A DNA stretch of 64,000 nt from Chitinophaga oryzae (GTDB taxonomy: Bacteria; Bacteroidota; Bacteroidia; Chitinophagales; Chitinophagaceae), in the NCBI RefSeq assembly GCF_012516375.2, contig NZ_CP051204.2, positions 7,316,001-7,380,000 on the forward strand, written 5' to 3'. Within the stretch, counting starts at the first letter, position 1; every line of letters starts with the position of its first letter. This document shows positions 42,010 to 50,268 of the stretch, piece by piece. Under the pieces are notes generated by a model. The model was not told the origin of the DNA. It ran no database searches and was given only the letters and a program-made list of their open reading frames with translations. Position numbers and translations under genes: made by a program.

Positions 42010-44967
42010 ATGTACCTGAACTGCAAAACATTCTTCAGCCTGCGCTACGGTACCATGCCCGCTGAAATGCTGGTACGGAAAGCCGCACAGCTGGGCATCA
42101 CCACGCTGGCCCTCACCAATATCAACATCACCTCCGATGCCTGGGAATTTGCGGAACTTTGCCGCCAGCATCTGATAAAACCTGTACTCGGCCTGGAATG
42201 CCGCAACCAGTCCACTTTCAGATACCTGCTGCTGGCGCGTAACCAGGAAGGCTGGTATCAGATCAACCGCTTTCTCTCTGAACACCTGAGCAAAGAAACA
42301 CCGTTTCCCGACCGGGCCCCCGCCCTGCCCGGCACCTGGGCGGTGTACGACTGGGGCGCCGTGGCGCCGGCACAACTGCAACCACACGAACTGCTGGGTA
42401 TCAAACCCCGCGACCTCAATAAACTCTTCCGCGTGGACACCGCCAGCATCAGCCATCAGCTGGTGGTAATGCATCCCGTTACCTTCCAGGACAATGATCA
42501 CTACGAACTGCACCGCGTGCTCCGCGCCATCGATCAGAATATCCTGATCTCCCGGCTGGAACCGCATACCACCGGCACTATCCTCGATCAGTTCATTCAT
42601 CCGGCCAAAATGGTGGAGCACTTCGAACAGCATCCGCATATCGTGGCCAACACCCTGCGCATCCTCGAAACCTGCGAGGTGGACATGGAACTGCATACGC
42701 CCCGCAACCGGAAATCTTTCCTGCGCAACGTAGAGGAAGACCGGGCGTTGCTGCGGCAACTCGCTTACCAGGGCATGGAATACCGCTACGGAAAAGATCA
42801 TGCGGAAGCAGCACGGCGTATTGAGAAAGAGCTGGACATCATCGCCCAACAGGAATTTGAAGCTTACTTCCTGATCACCTGGGATATTATCCGCTATGCA
42901 CAGGAACGGCAGTTTTTCTACGTGGGACGCGGCAGCGGCGCTAATTCCATCATCGCCTACTGCCTCAAAATAACGGATGTGGACCCGATAGAGCTCAACC
43001 TCTTTTTTGAACGTTTCCTCAACCCCTACCGCACGTCGCCCCCGGATTTCGATATCGATTTTTCCTGGCGCGACCGTGACGCTATCATCCGGTATGTGTT
43101 TGACAAATACGGCGATGCCCACACCGCATTGCTGGGCACCGTCACCACGTTTCAAACCAATGCTGTCATCCGGGAAATGGGCAAAGTATACGGCCTCCCT
43201 AAAAAAGAAATCGATCAGATACTGGAGAACGGCTTCAACATACAACTGAAGGAAGACCATATCCAGCGCAGTATACAGCATTTCAGCCGACTGATGGACC
43301 AGGAAAAATCTTTTCCCAACCACCTCAGCATTCACGCCGGCGGCATCCTCATCAGCGATGCGCCTATCCATCAGTACTGCACGACCTACCTGCCTCCCAA
43401 AGGATTCAGCACCGCTCAACTGGACATGCACCAGGCAGACCGCATCGGCCTGTATAAGTTCGACATCCTCAGCCAGCGCGGCCTGGGACATATCCGCGAC
43501 GCCATTGACATCATCCGGAAAAACAAGCAGGTGGAGATCGACATCCACCAGGTAAAGGCATTTACGGTGGATGAAAAGGTGAAAGAAAATCTGAGAAAGG
43601 TGAACACCATCGGCTGTTTCTATATAGAATCACCCGCTATGCGACAGCTGCTGCAAAAACTGGAATGTGACAACTACCTCACCCTGGTGGCCGCCAGCTC
43701 TATTATCCGGCCGGGCGTGGCGCAATCAGGGATGATGAAACAATACATCCATAGTTACCGCAACCCCGCTACTGTAACGTATCTTCACCCTGTTATCCGG
43801 GAACTGCTCAGCGATACCTTCGGCATTATGGTGTACCAGGAAGATGTGATCAAAGTGGCACATGAGTACGCCAACATGGAACTGGCCGATGCAGACTCAC
43901 TGCGGCGCGCCATGGCAGGCAAATACAGAGGTTCGAAAGACTTTGAAAAGATACAGGAACGTTTTTTCAGCAACTGCGCACAACTGGGGCGACCGTATGA
44001 AGTATCCGTGGAGGTATGGCGGCAGATCGCCAGTTTTGCCAACTTCTCCTTTTCCAAAGCCCATTCCGCCAGCTTTGCCGTAGAGAGCTATCAGAGCCTC
44101 TATCTGAAAACTTATTTCCCTGCGGAATTTATGGTAGCGGTGATTAATAACTTCGGCGGTTTTTATAACCGGGAACTGTATTTCAGGGAACTGAAAAAAA
44201 CCGGCGTCCATATCCATCCGCCCTGTATTAATAACAGCGACTATCCCACCAATATCAAAGGACAGGAGGTATATGTAGGCCTGATACATGTGGAAGGACT
44301 CGAACAGGCACTCGCAGAAAGAATACTGGAAGAACGCCGTCAGTGCGGACCTTATCTGCACCTGGAAGATTTCTGCAACCGTATCTCCCCGGGAGCGGAA
44401 CAACTGGAATTGCTGATCCGCATTGGCTGCTTCCAGTTTACCGGTCAAACCAAAAAGGAACTGCTGTGGAAAAGCAGCCTGTTGGTACGACAGCAAAGCG
44501 CTGCCGGCGTTCACAACCTGTCGTTGTTTAAACCGGCAACTGTTAGCTGTGAACTGCCGGAACTGGCCTATCATCAGCATGAAGACGCTTTTGATGAAAT
44601 AGACCTCCTGGGTTTTCCGCTGGCATCCCCCTTTGAAGTGCTGGACCATGACCAGTCGGCGTATATCCCTGCCTGTGAGTTCCACCGGTATATTAATCAG
44701 CCGGTCATTACGCTGGGCTATCTTGTTACGACCAAGCCCATGCGAACAGCCCGGGGAGAGCCGATGTGCTTTGGCACCTTTCTCGACCGTGAAGGAAATT
44801 TCATTGATACCGTCCATTTCCCGGACAGCCTGCGTCAATATCCTTTTCAGAAGGGCGGCTTTTATATACTACAGGGAAAAGCCATCTCCGAATACGGTGT
44901 TATCACCCTGGAAATCAATCAAATGAAAAAAATCGGGTATTTCGAGGATAAAAAATTCCAACGTTAA
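42010..44967 (+). CDS. dnaE2: Error-prone DNA polymerase III alpha subunit (DnaE2-like)
   Basis: 985 residues, shorter than replicative DnaE (about 1150-1200). The N-terminal PHP-like domain begins LNCKTFFSLRYGTMPAEM and lacks the His-rich metal ligands of active PHP domains. The palm carries the catalytic PDFDIDF (about 343-349) and GRGSGANSIIAYCL before it; the finger region has FSFSKAHSASFAVESYQ. The C-terminal region ends in an OB-fold-like part without a long tau-binding extension. It extends from lesions and needs its Y-family partner. No imuA gene is adjacent, so the cassette is a two-gene form. Confidence 0.92.
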   Translation: MYLNCKTFFSLRYGTMPAEMLVRKAAQLGITTLALTNINITSDAWEFAELCRQHLIKPVLGLECRNQSTFRYLLLARNQEGWYQINRFLSEHLSKETPFPDRAPALPGTWAVYDWGAVAPAQLQPHELLGIKPRDLNKLFRVDTASISHQLVVMHPVTFQDNDHYELHRVLRAIDQNILISRLEPHTTGTILDQFIHPAKMVEHFEQHPHIVANTLRILETCEVDMELHTPRNRKSFLRNVEEDRALLRQLAYQGMEYRYGKDHAEAARRIEKELDIIAQQEFEAYFLITWDIIRYAQERQFFYVGRGSGANSIIAYCLKITDVDPIELNLFFERFLNPYRTSPPDFDIDFSWRDRDAIIRYVFDKYGDAHTALLGTVTTFQTNAVIREMGKVYGLPKKEIDQILENGFNIQLKEDHIQRSIQHFSRLMDQEKSFPNHLSIHAGGILISDAPIHQYCTTYLPPKGFSTAQLDMHQADRIGLYKFDILSQRGLGHIRDAIDIIRKNKQVEIDIHQVKAFTVDEKVKENLRKVNTIGCFYIESPAMRQLLQKLECDNYLTLVAASSIIRPGVAQSGMMKQYIHSYRNPATVTYLHPVIRELLSDTFGIMVYQEDVIKVAHEYANMELADADSLRRAMAGKYRGSKDFEKIQERFFSNCAQLGRPYEVSVEVWRQIASFANFSFSKAHSASFAVESYQSLYLKTYFPAEFMVAVINNFGGFYNRELYFRELKKTGVHIHPPCINNSDYPTNIKGQEVYVGLIHVEGLEQALAERILEERRQCGPYLHLEDFCNRISPGAEQLELLIRIGCFQFTGQTKKELLWKSSLLVRQQSAAGVHNLSLFKPATVSCELPELAYHQHEDAFDEIDLLGFPLASPFEVLDHDQSAYIPACEFHRYINQPVITLGYLVTTKPMRTARGEPMCFGTFLDREGNFIDTVHFPDSLRQYPFQKGGFYILQGKAISEYGVITLEINQMKKIGYFEDKKFQR

Positions 44968-45015
44968 GTTTTTTTGAAGAAAGGCGAAAAAAATGCAAAT
45001 CACGACAAATTGTTG

Positions 45016-45023
45016 TATTTTTG
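45016..45023 (+). promoter_or_regulatory. -7 element of the Xre/RES operon
   Basis: TATTTTTG, exact TAnnTTTG, ends 6 bp before ATG 45030; translation may start close to the 5' end of the RNA or at ATG 45042. Confidence 0.6.
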
Positions 45024-45029
45024 TGTCAA

Positions 45030-45494
45030 ATGTCGGGAATTATGAAACATGCAAGAAAATATCAGGTGCAGGAAAACACCCTGATGATTGTGGAAGACCC
45101 GGGCGCAGCCTACGTTTCGGGCAGTGGATATTACGATTTTATTGAACTCTCCCGCAGTGGAGTGTTAAAAAGAGCCTTACTAAACCTGAGCCGTCAGCTT
45201 TCCTTTTCACTGGCAGAGCTGGCGCAGGTGCTGCATATTTCAGAAAGAACGCTGCAACGTTATGCAGACGACGCCAAACTGTCTGCCGACACCTCCGAGC
45301 GGGCTATCCTCCTCTCCCGGCTGTATCAGCGGGGGACGGAAGTTTTCGGCAGCCTGGAAAACTTCAAAGAGTGGATGCGCACGCCGCTTCCCGCCTTCAA
45401 CTATCAACTTCCTATTTCCCTGTTAGACACCACTTTCGGCTTCCAGCTGATTGAAGACGAACTGGGACGCATTGAACACGGAATATTCGCGTAA
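45030..45494 (+). CDS. Xre/MbcA/ParS-type antitoxin
   Basis: 154 residues from ATG 45030, after a TATTTTTG promoter. An N-terminal Xre-like HTH (LSFSLAELAQVLHISERTLQRYA, about 58-80) is followed by the DUF2384 toxin-binding domain (SRLYQRGTEVFGSLENFKEWMRTPLPAF, LLDTTFGFQLIEDELGRIEHGIFA), which reaches into the toxin active site. It neutralises the RES toxin encoded 5 bp downstream and should repress the operon. An ATG four codons in (45042) is an alternative start. Confidence 0.92.
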   Translation: MSGIMKHARKYQVQENTLMIVEDPGAAYVSGSGYYDFIELSRSGVLKRALLNLSRQLSFSLAELAQVLHISERTLQRYADDAKLSADTSERAILLSRLYQRGTEVFGSLENFKEWMRTPLPAFNYQLPISLLDTTFGFQLIEDELGRIEHGIFA

Positions 45495-45499
45495 CGATC

Positions 45500-45961
45500 A
45501 TGGATGTTTACAGGATCAGCAAATGTGCCTATATCAATGACCTGACAGGCACTGGCTCCCGTTTGTACGGCGGCCGTTGGAACAGTCCGGGGCATTCGAT
45601 GGTATATACAGCCGGCAGCAGGGCGCTGTCAGCGCTGGAAGTACTGGTGCACATTCCGCTAAAAAATATCATTCAGGACTTTTGTATCGCCACCATTCAC
45701 ATCCCCGACGATATCGCCATTAAAGTCCTTACCAAAAAAGATCTTCCCTCCGGCTGGCAATCACTGGCGCCATTTCCGGCCCTGCAGGCCATCGGCGACG
45801 AGTGGGTAGACACAGCACGCTATGCCGTGCTGAGGATCCCTTCCGTAGTGATCGCCGAAGAAAATAACTATCTCATCAATCCGCAGCATCCGGATGCCGG
45901 TCGTATCACGATTACGGACACCCAGCCGTTTGTGTTTGATCAGCGGTTGAGAAAAGTATAA
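45500..45961 (+). CDS. RES-domain toxin (NAD+ phosphorylase type)
   Basis: 153 residues. The three residues that name the family are in place: Arg26 in YGGRWNSPG, Glu47 in SALEVLVH and Ser115 in RIPSVV. Known RES toxins break down NAD+ in the cytoplasm and stop growth. It follows the Xre antitoxin by 5 bp and is closed by a strong terminator, so the pair is a complete, intact type II system. Confidence 0.92.
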   Translation: MDVYRISKCAYINDLTGTGSRLYGGRWNSPGHSMVYTAGSRALSALEVLVHIPLKNIIQDFCIATIHIPDDIAIKVLTKKDLPSGWQSLAPFPALQAIGDEWVDTARYAVLRIPSVVIAEENNYLINPQHPDAGRITITDTQPFVFDQRLRKV

Positions 45962-45964
45962 ACG

Positions 45965-45995
45965 AAAGGGGCGTACCGGATGGCACGCCCCTTTT
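45965..45995 (+). terminator. Terminator of the Xre/RES operon
   Basis: AAAGGGGCGT pairs with ACGCCCCTTT and runs into further T. It lies 3 bases past the toxin stop and 28 bp from the end of the convergent lysC. Confidence 0.85.
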
Positions 45996-46022
45996 TATAC
46001 AGTAATGTTGAGATGCATCGGT

Positions 46023-47345
46023 CTACTCCAGACCAAACAGCCCTTTATTCAGCACCTGCAGTGTTTTTTCCTTGAACTGGCCGTTGACCAGGATGGAAAT
46101 ATTATGCCTGCTGCCGCCGTAGGAGATCATCCGTAAAGGAATGCCTTCCATGGCATCAAACAGTTTGGTGATGATAGAAGGCGTAGCAGCCACCTCGTTG
46201 CCTACGATGGAAACGATGCTCTGGTGGTGGTCCAGTTCTACGGTGCCAAACGGCTGCAGCTCCTTCAGGATCTGGTCCAGGTGCGTCTGGCTGTCGATCG
46301 TCAGGGATACGGCCACTTCGGAAGTGGTGATCATATCGATCGGGGTGCGGTATTTCTCGAATACTTCGAATATTTTCCGGAGGAAGCCGTAAGCCAGCAG
46401 CATGCGGCTGGATTTGATCTTGATGGCAATGATGCCGTCTTTTGCTGCGATGGCTTTTGCACCGTTGCCATTCGGCATTTCAGTGATAATAGTGCCTTTT
46501 GCTTCGGGCTGCATGGTATTGAGCAGCTTTACCGGGATATTAAAATGCTGGGCAGGCCAGATAGAAGCCGGGTGCAGAATTTTAGCGCCGAAGTAAGCCA
46601 GCTCGGCTGCTTCGTCGAAGGACAGTTGCTCGATCGGGAAGGTTTTTTTCACTACGCGCGGATCGTTATTGTGCATACCGTCGATGTCTGTCCAGATCTG
46701 AATTTCTTCTGCCTGGATAGCAGCGCCGATCAGGGAGGCGGAATAATCGCTGCCACCACGTTTCAGGTTGTCTACTTCGCCTTTTGCATTGCGGCAGATA
46801 TAGCCCTGTGTGATGAAAACGGATTGTCCTTTATGCTGGTTGATCAGGTTGCCCAGTTTGATTTTAATTTTAGGGATTTCCGGTTCTTCGTATTCGTCGA
46901 TGCTCATGAAATCGAGCGCCGGCAGCAATACGGCGGCCACACCGGCTTCTTCGAGGTATACGCAAAACAGGCGGGTTGACAACAGTTCACCCTGTGCGAG
47001 GATATCTTTATTCAAGGCTTCGTTAAAAGATATCTTCAGGATGATGTTCAGAAATTCGAAGTGTTCATCGACGATGGCTTTAGCGCTGGCACGACCAGCC
47101 TCCTGCTTCACCAGCTCATCGCAAAAAGACCTGTAATGGCTTTCCAGCTTGTCTATCTGCTGCTTCGCCTGTGCTTTTTTACCTTCTGACAAGGACTGGC
47201 TGATTTCCACGAGTGCGTTCGTGGTGCCTGACAGGGCAGACAGTACCACAATTTTCTGATCATTATCTGCTGTGATCAGTTGCGCTACTGAATGCATGCG
47301 CTCTGGTTTTCCCACGGAGGTTCCACCAAATTTTAACACTTTCAT
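46023..47345 (-). CDS. lysC: Aspartate kinase, monofunctional
   Basis: 440 residues. MKVLKFGGTSVGKPERM is the nucleotide-binding start, FITQGYICRNAKGEV and RGGSDYSASLIGAA hold the substrate and kinase site, and two ACT domains (about 300-440) give feedback control. It makes aspartyl phosphate, the first step to Lys, Met and Thr. It is not fused to homoserine dehydrogenase or DapL, and no pathway gene is adjacent. Confidence 0.95.
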   Translation of the reverse strand: MKVLKFGGTSVGKPERMHSVAQLITADNDQKIVVLSALSGTTNALVEISQSLSEGKKAQAKQQIDKLESHYRSFCDELVKQEAGRASAKAIVDEHFEFLNIILKISFNEALNKDILAQGELLSTRLFCVYLEEAGVAAVLLPALDFMSIDEYEEPEIPKIKIKLGNLINQHKGQSVFITQGYICRNAKGEVDNLKRGGSDYSASLIGAAIQAEEIQIWTDIDGMHNNDPRVVKKTFPIEQLSFDEAAELAYFGAKILHPASIWPAQHFNIPVKLLNTMQPEAKGTIITEMPNGNGAKAIAAKDGIIAIKIKSSRMLLAYGFLRKIFEVFEKYRTPIDMITTSEVAVSLTIDSQTHLDQILKELQPFGTVELDHHQSIVSIVGNEVAATPSIITKLFDAMEGIPLRMISYGGSRHNISILVNGQFKEKTLQVLNKGLFGLE

Positions 47346-47425
47346 CTGAATATATTGTTTTTGCCTGTTACCGGGAGATGAGCCTGCAGGCCTGCTTCCC
47401 GGCGGTTTATATGAATGATAGAAAT

Positions 47426-48499
47426 TTAAAAGTTCAATTTGAATTTAGCAGCTACCTCCTGCATATCCTTTACTACCGGCGCCAGTACGGGAATTCCGTT
47501 CTGCAGCCGGTCGTGTTGCATTTCCCTTTCCGGATCGCCGGGGATGAGCACTTCTTTTCCTTCCACGGGCACTGCCGCTCTGAAGCGGTTGATCCACGTG
47601 TCCATATGGGATTTAAACTCATCGGCCGGGCGGAACGCGTCTACGCGCATGGCGCCGAAGAAATGTCCCAGGCCTTCTCCTACCGGATCGGGGGCCAGCG
47701 GCAGGAAGCTCACAAAAGGAGGCGCCCATGGTCCGTAATTGGCCCCTGAAAGGACGGCCGAAAATATATCAACTATTGCTCCCAAACAATACCCTTTGTG
47801 ACTTCCGTGGTCACGGTCGCCCCCCAGCGGCAGCAATGCCCCGCCGTCCTTGAGTTCATGCGGGTTGGTGCTGGGATTGCCATCTTTATCCTGGATCCAG
47901 CCATAGGGTGCTTCCAGGTTTTTGCGCTGCAGGATTTCCAGTTTCCCGTTAGCCGCGGTCGTTGTCGCGAAATCTGCTACGAACGGCGGTTGCTCTTTGG
48001 CCGGGATGGCCACTGCAATAGGATTGGTGCCCAGCATTCTTTCTTTCGCAAAGGTGGGCGCTACCAGCGGACTGGCGTTGGTCATGGCCATTCCGATCAT
48101 GTCGTGGTCCAACGCTTTCATAGCGTGGTAACCCGCGATACCGAAATGGTTGGAATTTTTAACGCTTACCCAGCCGGTGCCTGCTGTTGCTGCTTTCCGG
48201 ATGGCGACTTCCATGGCAAAAGGCGCCACTACCAGGCCGAGGCCTGCGTCTCCATCCACCACCGCGGTGCTGGGCGTTTCATGTACGATGCGGATGTCCG
48301 GACGGGCGTTGATCCTTTTGGCTTCCCATAAGCGCACATAACCAGACAGCCGGGCGACGCCATGGGAATCAATTCCGCGAAGGTCAGCCGCAACCAGCAC
48401 TTCACTGGCCAGCATAGCATGTTCCAGGGAACAGCCCATGCGAATGAATACTTCGCGGGTGAATTCCGTCAAATGATGATAAGAATAAATATGTTCCAT
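47426..48499 (-). CDS. Ldh-family (malate/L-lactate/ureidoglycolate-type) oxidoreductase
   Basis: From ATG 48499 (357 residues, MEHIYSYHHLTEFTREV); the longer frame to 48532 would overlap the DUF3467 gene. GIDSHGVARLSGYV (about 40-53) holds the catalytic His, and KNSNHFGIAGYHAM and GSHKGYCLGAIVDI are strong family marks. It reduces 2-oxoacids or oxidises 2-hydroxyacids with NAD(P) by a fold different from classical LDH. The substrate is not certain. It starts 7 bp after the DUF3467 stop. Confidence 0.9.
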   Translation of the reverse strand: MEHIYSYHHLTEFTREVFIRMGCSLEHAMLASEVLVAADLRGIDSHGVARLSGYVRLWEAKRINARPDIRIVHETPSTAVVDGDAGLGLVVAPFAMEVAIRKAATAGTGWVSVKNSNHFGIAGYHAMKALDHDMIGMAMTNASPLVAPTFAKERMLGTNPIAVAIPAKEQPPFVADFATTTAANGKLEILQRKNLEAPYGWIQDKDGNPSTNPHELKDGGALLPLGGDRDHGSHKGYCLGAIVDIFSAVLSGANYGPWAPPFVSFLPLAPDPVGEGLGHFFGAMRVDAFRPADEFKSHMDTWINRFRAAVPVEGKEVLIPGDPEREMQHDRLQNGIPVLAPVVKDMQEVAAKFKLNF

Positions 48500-48506
48500 G
48501 GTACAA

Positions 48507-48821
48507 TCAGGCTTGAGCGGTGGGACCACCAAAGTTCATGGGTACAGAAACCGGTTCCTGGTCCTGGATGGTGCCGTGAACAGATTCATATTTTTTGATA
48601 TTATCCTGTAATGCTTTCATGAAGCGCTTGGCATGCTGAGGGGTGAGAATGATGCGGGACTTGACTTTGGCCTTTGGCAGACCTGGCATCACGTTGACGA
48701 AATCCACTACAAATTCGGCATTGGAATGGGTAATTATAGCGAGGTTGGCATATTGCCCTTCTGCAATCTCTTCGTTTAACTCGATGTTAAGCTGATTCTG
48801 CTCTTCGTGCTGATTTTCCAT
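48507..48821 (-). CDS. DUF3467 family protein
   Basis: 104 residues with an acidic N-terminus (NIELNEEIAEGQYANLAIITHSNAEFVVDFV) and KAKVKSRIILTPQHAKRFMKALQDNI, the DUF3467 core. It is a small soluble protein with no known function. It lies 7 bp upstream of the Ldh-family gene and is probably co-transcribed with it. Confidence 0.9.
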   Translation of the reverse strand: MENQHEEQNQLNIELNEEIAEGQYANLAIITHSNAEFVVDFVNVMPGLPKAKVKSRIILTPQHAKRFMKALQDNIKKYESVHGTIQDQEPVSVPMNFGGPTAQA

Positions 48822-48850
48822 ATCTGTATGATTTAGCCCTACAAAAATAG

Positions 48851-48879
48851 AAAAAGAGGGCTCAATGAGCCCTCTTTTT
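48851..48879 (-). terminator. Terminator of the second SusC/SusD operon
   Basis: AAAAAGAGGGCTCA and its complement form a perfect stem, flanked by T runs on both strands. It lies 28 bases past the susD stop. Confidence 0.85.
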
Positions 48880-48906
48880 TTATGGAAAGCGGTTAAATGG
48901 CCTTTT

Positions 48907-50244
48907 TTACTGGTCCCACCACATTCTGGTAGTGAGTGAAATACCGGTAGGCACGTTTGCTTTGTTATAAGACAACTCTGTCTGCGGGTAAGGATAACGT
49001 CTGGGAATTTCCTTGCCCGGGTTTTTGGAAGTCAGCACCGGGAAGCCTGTACGGCGCCAGTCAGTGAAGTTTTCTGACTGCAGGTACATCGCGTAATATT
49101 TCTGCGTCATGATGAGCTTCAGTTTATCTGTGGCGCTGGCGGCCGGATTATATTTCACTTCCGGTTTGGTCAGATAGTCGGTGGCATCCAGTTTCACGGA
49201 AGCAAAGGAGGCTTTCACCCCTGCTTCATAGAAGCTCTGCGCCTGCGCATCATGCCCCAGGCGGGCATGTGCTTCTGCCAGGATGAAATCCAGCTCGTAC
49301 ACAGTGATGAAATACACCGGTGAGTTTTTGGAGTCGTAGAAACCTCCGTTCAGATAAGCATCTACTCTCGGATCATCCAAAGCAGTCATCTGCTGGATCA
49401 TAAACGACTGGTCGTAGGTAACGTAACCGGTACGCTGCGCATTGAACTGCTGTATCGGATTGGCCCTGGTGGGATCGTTCAGGAAAGCTACCGCCGCCTG
49501 CTCTTCCACTTTGGTAATGATGCCACCGGCTGCATTGGAAGCGTCAATGGCTTTCTGGGCATAACCGGCCGGATCTTTCTTGGTCAGGTGGATCATTGTC
49601 CTCATCCGGAAAGAGTTGGCAAACTTGATCCAAAGATCGGCATCTCCGCCAAAGATCACGTCATTGGCTCCCGGCAGCGGTCCCAGCTGCGGCTGTTTCA
49701 GGTCAGCGATCGCCGAAGTCAGCAGGCCGTCGATCGTTTTATAAATATCTTCCTGTTTGTCATATTTAGCCTTGAATTTGGCATCCAGGCCCTGAAAAGC
49801 ATCGCTGTAAGGCACATCTCCCCACAGGTCTGTAGCAGTACCCAATACATAGGCAGTCAACACCTTGCTGGCGCCGCTGTAGAAATACCATTTTTTAGGT
49901 TCTGACATTTTACGAAGTTCCACCAGGTCATTCAGCGTACCCTGATAAATACTGCCCCAGCAGTTGGAAAGGTTATCCGCCACGATCTGGTACAGCTGAT
50001 AGTTTCTGAACTGCTGGCTGGTACCATCTACCTGGTTGGACAGCAGGCTGGCGGTGAGGGCAACGTCAGCGCCTCCCAGCACAAAGCCGGCAGTAACTTC
50101 GGCGCCGGTAAGGATCGCTGCAGGAGGAGCATCTACAGGTCTGTCCGGGTCCGTATTCACATCCAGGTACTTTTTACAACCGGTACCCAAAGTAAGCAGG
50201 GCAGCGAAACCGGCAGCGACAAGTGTTTTATTAAGAATAGTCAT
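48907..50244 (-). CDS. SusD/RagB-family lipoprotein (SusD-like_2 type)
   Basis: From ATG 50244 (445 residues; an ATG eight codons upstream is possible). Lipoprotein signal ending TLGTGCKKYLDVNTDPDRP, the typical CKKYLDVNTDP start of the SusD-like_2 group, with SNQVDGTSQQF, WGDVPYSDAFQG and TDWRRTGFPVL marks. It is the ligand-capturing partner of the SusC protein encoded immediately upstream. No CAZyme, sulfatase or peptidase lies in the operon, so the substrate remains open. Confidence 0.93.
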   Translation of the reverse strand: MTILNKTLVAAGFAALLTLGTGCKKYLDVNTDPDRPVDAPPAAILTGAEVTAGFVLGGADVALTASLLSNQVDGTSQQFRNYQLYQIVADNLSNCWGSIYQGTLNDLVELRKMSEPKKWYFYSGASKVLTAYVLGTATDLWGDVPYSDAFQGLDAKFKAKYDKQEDIYKTIDGLLTSAIADLKQPQLGPLPGANDVIFGGDADLWIKFANSFRMRTMIHLTKKDPAGYAQKAIDASNAAGGIITKVEEQAAVAFLNDPTRANPIQQFNAQRTGYVTYDQSFMIQQMTALDDPRVDAYLNGGFYDSKNSPVYFITVYELDFILAEAHARLGHDAQAQSFYEAGVKASFASVKLDATDYLTKPEVKYNPAASATDKLKLIMTQKYYAMYLQSENFTDWRRTGFPVLTSKNPGKEIPRRYPYPQTELSYNKANVPTGISLTTRMWWDQ

Positions 50245-50268
50245 AACTTCTGTTTTTCGATTTTTCAA

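Noticed and set aside
41986..43548. 520-codon open frame opposite dnaE2
   Set aside because: Shadow of dnaE2 and the end of dinB; the composition is typical of antisense frames.
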